DNA of 64,000 nt from positions 186,001-250,000 of the forward strand of contig OY754475.1 of assembly GCA_963575645.1 (NCBI GenBank). The letters are read 5' to 3'. Shown here piece after piece: positions 49,184-58,605 of the stretch. The notes beneath the pieces were generated by a model that was not told the origin of the DNA, searched no databases, and was given only the letters and a program-made list of their open reading frames with translations. This DNA is from Xanthostigma xanthostigma (Eukaryota; Arthropoda; Insecta; Raphidioptera; Raphidiidae). The first letter of the stretch is position 1. Each line of letters opens with the position of its first letter. A program made the translations under genes and the position numbers.

Positions 49184-50282
49184 TGATGAATAAGCTTACA
49201 TTAATTTGATGGCACTTCTCGAAACATTTCATGCAATGATCTCATTCGAGTTGAGTTTGTTGTTACTTTTCAATGTTCAAAAATTAACCGAATATAACAC
49301 TTGAACTATAAGATTGTTTTCAATAAGAACTAAAAACGACACTATAGTACGCGCCACTGATCTAAAAGGTTCTGAAGTTAGTCACAAACAGCTTCGCAAA
49401 GGCACATTTTAGAGCCGTTGATACTCCCACCACCTTCCAGCTACCTGCACGGAACGTGCGCTCGTCGGTGATTGGCCGTGATCGCTCGTTGCCTTTGTTG
49501 CTTTTCTGCTTTAAAGTACAGTCGAGTACGCTACTGTCAAGTTGTTATTGTTATTTTAGCTTTGTTGAGTTGCGAGTTTGTAGTTTTTCAACAGACTGTA
49601 CAAGCGCAAGCCCGCATTCACATCTAGCTTCCGAGCCTTTTAGATTCGTGGGGCGTACTATACTTTGAAACAAAATAAGTCGTTTGTGATTTGATTGCGT
49701 CGCGAAATAATTGCGTATGACATTTTAAAACGTAAAAATATTCGATTTCGACGCTTGTGTCTGTGGATTACGTAATTTATACTGCATTGGAGAAATAAAT
49801 AAATTGAGGCGCGACTTCGGCATTAGCCTAAGCGCGCCTTTGCCAAGTTCGTAAAATCTACGTCGTCGGGAGCCCTGAACCAGTGTGCAATATGATTGTT
49901 GAAGACGAACCAATGTATTTAAGTAATTCAATGATGATGATGATGAGATTACCTACGCCGTCCGTTTCTGTCGCACTCGCGTTTCGTTCGGTTCGCGCCG
50001 TCCTCGTCTCGCGTCAAGATTATTGAACAACGCAATGTTTACTACTGTGCCGACGGACGGTCACAGTCTCAGCGTCCGCGACGCCGCGTCGCGAGCGCGG
50101 ATGCCCGATTAGAATGTGACCGCCCAAGACAGTTCGATGCAATAATTTTTTCAGGTAAACTTGTAATTGGTCTTGTTTTAGTGAGAAATGAATGTACATA
50201 ATGCGGACTGAATGCCCGCCTAGCGCTCATCTCGAATCGTCTTCTTCTTCTTCTCTTGCCGGGGGATGAGTTACATTTTACA

Positions 50283-50319
50283 TATAAATATCGGACGATT
50301 CCTCGACAATAATCACAGT
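50283..50319 (+). promoter_or_regulatory. Core promoter of the cuticle protein gene
   Basis: TATAAATA at 50283-50290 is followed 30 bases later by TCACAGT at 50313, close to the arthropod initiator. This would give a 5' UTR of about 100 bases before the ATG at 50415. Cuticle protein genes usually have TATA promoters. Confidence 0.65.
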
Positions 50320-50414
50320 TAAAGTTTGCTTTCTTCATCTGCTTCAACAATTGAAACAGTTGCTTGTTGATTCAAATAATTTGGTGTTAGAATTTTTAAA
50401 GGATTTTTTCCAAT

Positions 50415-51687
50415 ATGAGACTGGTGAGTTTTTTTTTGTCGCAAAACGACGCGTTCATTAATTTCATAGTATCTCGAAATAAAAAAAAAAAACATTTTTT
50501 TTGGATTCGCTGAGTTGACGTTACGAACAAATGTGACGTTTTTATCCACATACCTACTGCGAGAGTTGTTTTCTTTAATGAACAATATTAAATACAGAAA
50601 TTTGTTGAATGAATTGATCCCGCATTAAAACGACTTCTCCATATTTGATCCCGTATTTTTTCGTCTGTATTTACTCACTTGACGTTATTCGATTGTTCAG
50701 TTATTAGTTGCGCTATCAATAATCGGCGCGTGTACCGCCGCGAGTCTGGAAAACAAATACCTGCCACCGCCCGGTGCAAATAACGCCGGCGGCGGTCCAG
50801 GACTCGGCGCTCCTGTGTACGGACCACCGGGACGAGGCGGCGGTTCCGGCGGTGCTGGAAGTTTCGGCGGAAGAGGAGGCGCCGGCTCCGGAAGTTTCGG
50901 AGGACGAGGAGGTTCGGGAAGCGGAGGCTCGGGTAGCGGCGGCGCCGGAGGATTCGGCGGCGGACGCGGCGGCGCACCGTCCGGACCGGCTTCTCCGCCT
51001 ATTCCGATCCTTCGCTTCGACAACGAAAACAACGGAGACGGCAACTACAGATTCAGGTGAGGAGAGAATTTCGAGTGCGGACGTTTCGATTCTTTTTTTC
51101 AAATATATAACAAACGCTTTAAATTTTGATTTTGTTGCAAGCTATGAAACCGCAAACGGAATATCAGCAAACGAAGAAGGAACGCTCCAGAATGCCGGAA
51201 GCGAAGCCGAATCCATCGAAGTCTCCGGATCGTACTCGTACACGGACCCGGAAGGCAAATTGATCACCGTCACTTACACGGCCGGCGAGAACGGATTCAT
51301 TCCTCAGGGCGATCATTTACCGACCCCGCCTCCGATCCCGGAAGCCATTTTAAGGTGAATATTAAGGTCCATCGGTTCACGCGAAAACGCTACGCGACGT
51401 TTTTATAATCGAAAAAAAATCTTTTTTCTAATCGTAGATCGTTGGAACAAAACGCCGCTGAAGAAGCTGCCGGCGGCGGCCAAGGAGGATCGGGCGGTTA
51501 TTCAGGAGGCGCCGGTGGTTATTCCGGCAGCGCCGGGGGCTCCGGCGGCTATTCGGGCGGACAAGGAGGTTATTCCGGAGGCGGTTCGTCGTTCGGTGGC
51601 TCGGCACAGGGAGGCTTCGGAGGTGCAAGGAAACCGTCGGGCCCGAGCAAACCGTCGTTCTCGCCCCAATCCGGCTACAACTATTAA
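50415..51687 (+). CDS. RR-1 type cuticle protein, glycine-rich
   Basis: Secreted structural protein that binds chitin in cuticle. Four exons: 50415-50423, 50701-51056, 51142-51354, 51438-51687; 275 residues. Exon 1 encodes only Met-Arg-Leu, a plan typical of cuticle genes. The signal peptide continues in exon 2 (LLVALSIIGACTA). A Gly/Ser/Phe-rich repeat region with GGRGG and GSFGG units follows, then IPILRFDNENNGDGNYRFSY. Next is the Rebers-Riddiford core in exon 3 (YSYTDPEGK, YTAGENGF, then LPTPPPIP). A second Gly-rich tail with GGYSGG repeats ends in SGYNY. Spacing fits RR-1 (soft cuticle) better than RR-2. The high GC of the repeats opens false frames on both strands. AATAAA at 52286-52291 is a likely 3' end. 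Confidence 0.93.
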
Positions 51688-52942
51688 ACGCAACCGAGTA
51701 TACGCCGCTCTGTTAATTTTGTAATTGCTTTCGTGACGAGAGATCGATAAAAAAATAGCGACAGGTTTTCTACATTGTTGACGCAATCATTTTTTATTTT
51801 CATAAACAAAGCTTCTTGTGCCAAGGTACGGATTAGGAGGGTATTTATTTCTTAATAATTAATTTATTACGTGTTCGGGGTATATTGGGTATTTAAAATC
51901 GTACGTCAATTGTCAAATTATGCGGAATGATTCTTCAACTTTGCAGAAAACTCAAAAATAAACGTTTTTCTTGAGCAATTACAAGCATGTGATTATATAA
52001 TACTTTTCTTTGTAAATATCAATAATTTAATGTTTTAATTTTTAAGACTTTTTTATATTGAACACGAGACTATTATTACTTTTATATTTCCAAAAGCATC
52101 GGAACGCCATTTTTTAACAAGTTGTAAACCAAATTTTGGACTTTGCACGAAACATTTTATTTTGTTATTTACCTATTTAATGCAATAATATATTCTAGCA
52201 TCGATTGTGTTCCAGTTGCAATGTTTATCGCTTCTTGTATAAATTATTGTCATACATTATATCGCAATATTTAAGTTCAATGTATAATAAACTATAAAAA
52301 TAAAAAAGTTTTTTAGCACTAAATACGCTGTTTGCACTTTACTGTCGAGTATTTACCCCACAATTTGTTTTCGTTCCTCACGATTCCTTTCGGAGTACCT
52401 GTCGGGAGTCTGACAAATATTAAAAAAAGGCTCGGAAAGAGCCGCGACTTTTGCGATGGATAAATAAAGCTGCGAGGACAAATATAGCTTTAAAGTGATT
52501 TATTTTTGCGTTTATAACAAAACAACATCGGTTATAATATATATACAGTCTTTAAATTTTATCAACATTACTTCTTTTATAAAATTATTAAAAAATGCGT
52601 TTTCTTTTACTAAAGCGACCGGCCATTTTTTATTAACTACCTAAATTTATAATTACTTTCACCAATGAACAACCCGTATCTGTTGTGAAATTTAAAAAAA
52701 TAACTACAACTACGTAAGAATCAAAAACAATTAAAGTCTAAGGCTAATCGTGATCAAGAACCGACATACGAAAATATATATATGGCACAATTGAACGTTT
52801 CAAAATAAAAAAAAAAAAAACTGTCAGTAACTTTCTTCTTAACATTAAAACTAACTCTCCCAAATCGGTTATTTGAAATTATTATTTATCTACTCGATAT
52901 ATAAAAAGCTCAAGCTTAAAAAACAAAAAAAGAACATTTTTC
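51688..52942. other. Convergent 3' regions of cuticle protein and MICU1
   Basis: AT-rich, no gene. AATAAA at 52286-52291 fits the cuticle gene. Minus-strand AATAAA hexamers near 52634 and 52503 could serve MICU1. Confidence 0.5.
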
Positions 52943-55900
52943 TTAAATGTCTAACAGCACGGGCTTAGTTTCTTTGGCGCACTTCAAGACCGAGTTCAGC
53001 AATTTTACAAAACCAGTGTCTTTCGGTTTCTCTAATCCGCGCAACAAGCGATTCTTCATCACCGCAATGAACTCTCTGTTGCTGAGCTGCCCGTCGACTG
53101 CAAAAAAAAAAAAAAAAATTCAACTCGCTGCTCGTCGTCGCGCGACGAATTCGCACGACGGCACGGAAAACGCGACTTACGATTCTCGTCGAAAATTGTG
53201 AACACGACGTTGATGACGTGATCGCTGAGATCGACGTGAGCGACCGTTTTGGCCACGTGTTTGAGCGTCATTTGATCGATCGAAGCGCCGGCGATGTGAT
53301 AAAACGTCAGGGCTGTGTCGACGTCGTTTATGTTGTTCAGGAAGTGGAAGAATTTCAAATAGTCGTCTTTGGAAATTCCTCGACCGTGCTCTCGGAAGCT
53401 GAAACGCAACAACTCAGAGTTTAAGGACCGAAAACCTAAGCCGGCGTTTTGTTTCGGCGCGCTTCTACAGGAACTTACGTTTTCTTGACCCTCTTGAGCA
53501 TGCGAGCCTTCTTCTTCTGCGGATAGCCGGCGTAAGCCAGCAACAGTTCCGTAAAATCGGCTTCCGTGATCAAACCGTTCTCGTCTGGGATTTTGCGCTG
53601 AAATTCCAAGCTCAAAATCTCTTTTTGCAACTGCTGTTGAAACTCGAGAAACTTTTCTATCGTCAATTTCTGATGCTTGAACGGTCCGAAAAAGTACGTG
53701 GTCAGCGCCGAATTGACACCCTGAAAATACGTTAAATTCCCCTCAACATACTTAAGTACGAGTCGAAAGGACTTTTTCGGGAACGTCGACGGAGAAAGAA
53801 ACTTTTCGGGAACGGCGAAGGAGGAAGAAACTTTTCTGGAGCGGCGACGGAGGAAGAAACTTTTCGGGAACGGCGACGGAGGAAGAAACTTTTCTGGAAC
53901 GTCGACGGAGGAAGAAACTTTTCGGGAACGGCGACGGAGAAAGAAACTTTTCGGGAACGTCGACGGAGAAAGAAACTTTTCGGGAACGTCGACGGAGGCA
54001 GAAAATTTTCGGTAACGGCGACGGAGAAAGAAACTTTTCGGGAACGGCGATGGAGGAAGAAACTTTTCGCTGACGCTCGGAAAAACTAATTGAGACTACT
54101 ACCTTAAAAGTGTTCCCGGTGTTGGCGTGGTCTCTGTGACGCGATCCGATACTCGTCTGCTGCCTGATCAGCGTTGCCACCTTCTCGAACTCCTCGCTGT
54201 CTACGTCGCCGTCGCCGTTCAAATCGAACATGCGAAAGGCGATTTCAAAATGTCTCCGCGAAGCTACAAAAACGAAGTCGGTGTCAAATATCGATTAGCG
54301 GCCACTGAAAGACGGAAACTTTCTCTTACTTGACAGAACGGTGAGAAGAAAGATGTAGTCGGAAAACGTTATCAGTCCGGAACTTCCGAGTTTGTAAAAA
54401 ATGGAATCTTCGTCGAGCGCCAATTCGAGCTTGAGCACATTCTGTTTAAAAAGAATCAGACAAAGCTATCTTAAAACAAAGTCTACTCGGCAAAAGTCTA
54501 TGAAAAATCACAAAAAAAAAGTGAAAAAATCACAAAAAAGATTCTACTCAACACTTCAAGAAAAATAAATCACAAAAAATATAATCCCCAATCTTGTAAA
54601 ATTGTCAAATCAAATTTCTTTCGTTGGCATAATTGAGAAAAAAAACCGCTAATCTCACAGATCTGTTATAATTAGTTTCTGTGAATTATCTCGAAGCAAT
54701 ATATTCCAATACTAATCAGCCAACGTGAACGTAAAGAAAAAACCACTCGGTAATTTATAACAAATCCGTGGTTAATAAAAATAGAAATTTACGAAAATAT
54801 GAAAAACGTCCCCCCCTTCTGTGTTACGCATGCATTCAAGAAAAATTATGCAGAAACAAAATAACAATAATAAAGAAAATAAACTAACTCTTGTGGTGTT
54901 TTGCTTCCGTTCCGACTAAAACAAAGAAAACAAAAACAAAAAATCTACAGTACCTACGAATTTCTACTGAAACTATAAAACTATGTCACACTCCATACAG
55001 TGCACTAAAATAAATAAAACATCAATATTAAATTTCTGCTGTGTTGTTAATCAAATGATTTTTCGAAAGGAACTGGATATACATTTTACAAATTTCGCAA
55101 TCAACGTCGACAGCAAAAAACTTAAAAAATTCAAATCTAAAACTAAAAAAAAATCATCGACCATGCACGTGATATGAAAAGGGAAAAAAAATGTGCCAAA
55201 GACGAAAGAAAGAAATAGAAAAGTTATAATGCTTGGTGTTACCTCGGCATGATTCTGCAATAAAGAAAAAGAGAGAAAAGACATGAAGTAATAAAAAAGG
55301 TCACAGACATAAAAATAAGACAATAATAATTAATAGTTCAGTTGAAATACTTTCAGAATAATGCTTTCTCTTATACATAGACGATGAAACAATGAAAACT
55401 CGGTTTTCGCAAACAAAACAAACTCTACATTATGTCGAAACGGCGTTTTTAATAAAATACAACTTCTAGAAACAGTTCAGGATAATTCGATTTACTGGTG
55501 CAACGCAAGGCTATTCACTAAGTGCTTCTATATACACGGTGCTCCGAATTGGATGTCGACACTGCGAGTGAAATATTTAGAGCTGTTTCTCTGTTAACTT
55601 TCCGTACTGTTTCTTGAAAACAGACGTCGAGTTTGAACTGACGACCGAAAGACATTTCAAGCGCCGAACGACATTAAAAAAAATCGACTCAAACATAAAG
55701 TGTATTATACACAATTCTCGTGTCGGAACAAAAAAAAAAATAGTCTTCATTATTTCATAAATTACTATCAATATAACAAAATACATTAAACTTATATATA
55801 ACTGTACACATACAGAGTATTATCGATCGTTCAGTTATTAACTACTGGCCTATTGAAGATGGATATATTAGGCTGGAAGATTTTGGACCACCACCCCCTT

Positions 55901-58605
55901 GCATAGGATAAAATAAGAAAACCGCGAGCCCCGTCCCCGCCAATCACAAAACTTATAAGATCCAGATGCTTTAAACGGCGGGAAGTCTTATCATAATATT
56001 ATCTCTCCGCTCCCTTCGGAGGCGAAAGCGAGACAAAAATTAGAAAGAGACACGACATTTTAAAGTAGAGTTGTAACAAACCGTATGCATTCGTTACTGA
56101 GTAACGAGTACATCGTCTGACTCGAAGTAACGAATCGTTACTTACAAATTCATTTCGTTACTCGCATGTTTCGTATCGATGTCAGTTCGACTAGTTTGAT
56201 GCGGTTATACGAACACAATGTGTTATACTTATAAGTATTCATAAAGTACGAAGTCATGACTCATGTCGTATCACGTATGCGACGCGCTTTGATACGAAGC
56301 TACATGCTTATTGCTTGATGCTGTTAAGTACACTATTGTATGTCGTATGAAAAGTACCGAGTAACGTAACGATACGAAAGTAACGGGTACTGGTTCTTTA
56401 AGTACCTAACGAATACATACGGGTACACAATTTCTCGTTACTTTTACAGCTCGTGTCTTTATGCGAAAAGAAAAAACTGCCGATTGCTTCGGCGTCTGAA
56501 CAGTCGATACTCGAATGCGACAGTATAACATTAAAAAGCAACAATAACACGACGTGACACAAGAAAAAAAATTAAGTAAATAAAATAGAGGGACATTACA
56601 CACGAACATATAAAATATAGTTCAGATACTTTAAATATTTCAAGTTAACTTTGAACTTGTAATATTGTAGTGTAATGTAAATGTGAAAATACTTAATTGG
56701 AAAGATAGTGAAATAATATATAGAATGTACTTTCAACAACTTACCTTTGGATCGTATTTTTTATATTGGTCGAGACCCAGTCCTAAAAAACAACACAAAC
56801 TGTAAATTTGTACTCGATAAGGGCGAGCCGATACCGGTCGTCTTACCGATATCATCCGATGTCGGTTCTCCGGGGCGATGCCGACACGTTCTGCGTTCAT
56901 CGCTTATGCAATTCATCGTTTATTTCAAGCAAACGTTCGACGATTCTTACCGATAATGGTATCGGTACCGATATCGGCTCGGATCTGTGCGCTATTTTGA
57001 ATGAAGCGGAGAAAAGCAGAAGAACGAAGCGATGAAAGAAGAATCGATGAATTGTTAAAGAAACTAAATTACGAATGAAACGCGAGATGATGAAAAATCA
57101 ACGAATCGATAAAAGATAATAATGCATGAGTGATACTACAAAAACAAAAGAACGTCGAGAGAAAAAAATGACACATGCGATTATTACTGTTAACAACGAT
57201 ACCGACCCTCCGGCTGTTTAAGGCCCGGCGTCATCGATCTGAGAAAATCATCGGGTGTCATAAATATCTCATGGTGATCGGGATGCGAGCCTTGAACTTG
57301 TAGCGTGGCGAAATATCGAAACACTTTGTCCGGAGTCGAATAATGTCTTATGCGATTTTCATATTCTATTATCTATATATGATTTCGAAATGAAGTAAAT
57401 TCACGACGCAGCGTTCCAAGTGTTAGTCGTTGTTACGAAAGACATGCAAAGAAATACAAAATACAGATCGCCGAAAGAAGCACCCTGCATTCGATCGATT
57501 CAAGAATATGGTGTTAATTATTATTAATGTACGGGAGAGTGGAAAAAGACTTTAGGTGACGACGCATGCCATATAAACATATTACAGTTTGTACCCTCGG
57601 GCTGTTTCATTCCCGGCGTTATTGCTCGAATAAAGTCCGCAGGCGTCATGTAAACTTCGGTGCGGTCGCCATAATTTATTTTAACCGTCGCAAAGTAACG
57701 GAAGATTTTATCGGGCGTCGAAAATGTTCTGATACGGTTTTCGTATTCCATTATCTGTGCATTTTGAGGAACACAAATTCCACAAAATGAAAAACAAACA
57801 AAAAATCAACACAAAAAAAAAACAGACAAACTTGAAAGACCGATCGACTGAATGCGTCAGATTTTCGTGACAAATACTCAAAAGATAAATCAAATTTTTC
57901 ACCACATGAAATTAATTTAAAAAAATATATATATAATGCGAAATTGTACTTTCAGTGTAAACACGAATGTTTACTTACATTTAAAAAAAAAATCTCTTAC
58001 CTTACGATCACGAAAACCGATTTTTTCTCTTTCCTTTTTGTGTTTTTTGCGTTTGACTTCTTCGCCGTCCTGTTGACCTGCTTCGTTGTCGGCCCCTTCA
58101 GAAATGCTTTTGGTGGGTTCCGATATTTGCGGGCTAGCCGCATCGACTTTCGGCGTAAATTTCATCCATTTCGGGCAATATTCTTTTATTCTGCAACAAA
58201 ACAACAACTATTATTGCCAGAATTCATTTGACTTTAAGCCCTCTATACTGTCGATTCTGGCCACAATTAATCTTTTAATTGTCAAACGGTTACAACTGAA
58301 AAATTAGCTTCGACTTACACTTCAGGATCGACTGTTACATATAAAAACAGCGATCCAAGAATGAAATGGTACAGCTTAGTAACAAAGGGCGTTTTTTCTG
58401 GTTTATGTCCAAAATTTTTATAATATCTGTATTGGCCGTTTCGAGACTTGTCGTTACAAAATCTTGCATTATTTTTCTCATTGATTCTGTCATTAAAGTG
58501 TGAGGTTATTAATGCTCTAGATATTACGCCGCCGAAAGTTAATTTATTCACTGTAAATGTTAATTTCGCCGCACTCGCACATTTATTAAGTAAGCCTGAA
58601 CTCAT
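52943..58605 (-). CDS. MICU1: MICU1, EF-hand gatekeeper of the mitochondrial calcium uniporter
   Basis: Calcium sensor in the mitochondrial intermembrane space that gates MCU. Nine constitutive positions on the minus strand: 58605-58319, 58190-58001, then one of two alternative exons (57754-57595 or 57372-57207), 56782-56745, 54441-54330, 54263-54103, 53720-53479, 53398-53181, 53097-52943. The form with the upstream alternative has 520 residues, the other 522. The N-terminus is presequence-like with a hydrophobic stretch ([15 protein letters not shown]). A poly-basic patch ([11 protein letters not shown]) precedes GFRDRK, diagnostic for MICU1 over MICU2. EF-hand 1 ([13 protein letters not shown], from residue 276) and EF-hand 2 ([13 protein letters not shown], from 467) both keep their calcium ligands. 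The 2.3-kb intron between exons 4 and 5 has two candidate microexons. Confidence 0.94.
53770..54070. repeat. 29-bp minisatellite in a MICU1 intron
   Basis: The word ACTTTTC (with one variant) recurs every 29 bases at 53801, 53830, 53859, 53888, 53917, 53946, 53975, 54004, 54033 and 54062. The unit is like GAAACTTTTCGGGAACGGCG followed by ACGGAGGAA. About ten copies with point changes lie between MICU1 exons 6 and 7. The minus-strand open frame across it is a by-product. Confidence 0.95.
54889..54915 (-). CDS. MICU1: Candidate 27-nt microexon of MICU1
   Basis: A strong pyrimidine tract and TTTTAG on the minus strand precede 27 bases in phase 0 (SERKQNTTR), followed by GTTAGT, a weak donor. 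It lies in the same intron as the 12-nt candidate. It could also be a decoy acceptor. Confidence 0.3.
55243..55254 (-). CDS. MICU1: Candidate 12-nt microexon of MICU1
   Basis: On the minus strand a very strong pyrimidine tract and CAG precede AATCATGCCGAG, followed by GTAACA. In the phase-0 intron between exons 4 and 5 this would add Asn-His-Ala-Glu without changing frame. Mammalian MICU1.1, expressed in skeletal muscle, has a 12-nt microexon (EFWQ) that I recall at the equivalent junction. Confidence 0.55.
56066..56455. mobile_element. Probable MITE with iterated GTAACG words
   Basis: TAGAGTTGTAAC and GTATGCATTCGTTAC near 56066-56096 are matched in inverse near 56405-56455 (GTACCTAACGAATACATAC, GTTACTTTTACAGCTC). 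Many GTAACG/CGTTAC words lie near both ends. No target duplication was found. It sits in the MICU1 intron between exon 4 and the candidate microexons. Confidence 0.55.
56824..56981. repeat. Inverted repeat rich in ATCGGTA words
   Basis: CGAGCCGATACCGG at 56824 is nearly inverted at 56964-56981 (GGTACCGATATCGGCTCG). The 158-base unit is dense in CCGAT/ATCGG words and lies just upstream of MICU1 exon 4 in transcript order. It could be a small transposon or an RNA stem. Confidence 0.6.
57207..57372 (-). CDS. MICU1: MICU1 mutually exclusive exon, version b
   Basis: Encodes [18 protein letters not shown], a longer linker ([13 protein letters not shown]) and [19 protein letters not shown]. It lies 222 bases downstream of version a in the transcript and is 166 bases long, with the same phases. 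Open and bounded by AG and GT; the donor (GTCGGT) is non-ideal. Confidence 0.85.
57595..57754 (-). CDS. MICU1: MICU1 mutually exclusive exon, version a
   Basis: Encodes [18 protein letters not shown], then a short variable linker and FMTP-like [19 protein letters not shown]. It starts at phase 0 and ends at phase 1, exactly as version b (57207-57372). Including both would shift the frame, so the two must be alternatives. Length 160 bases. Confidence 0.9.

Larger units (their letters stand above)
31572..50282. other. Long gene-poor, repeat-rich stretch
   Basis: About 18.7 kb of AT-rich DNA with no gene I can support. It holds tRNA-like relics, a LINE tail, a hAT-like element, inverted copy B of a dispersed repeat and repeat relics, listed separately. 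Open frames at 43977-44180, 45509-46406, 49456-49668 and others lack splice logic and known motifs. A GC- and CpG-richer patch at 49440-50110, with a GATTGGCC (inverted CCAAT) near 49470, could be a distal promoter or enhancer. Confidence 0.5.

Noticed and set aside
50675-51102. Several open frames on both strands across the cuticle gene
   Set aside because: They reflect the GC-rich Gly/Ser repeats of the real gene; the RR core is found only in the chosen frame.
53752-54231. 159-codon minus-strand frame extending MICU1 exon 6 through the repeat
   Set aside because: The part beyond 54103 is the 29-bp minisatellite. A good donor follows the conserved GNTFK, and the next exon continues the family sequence.
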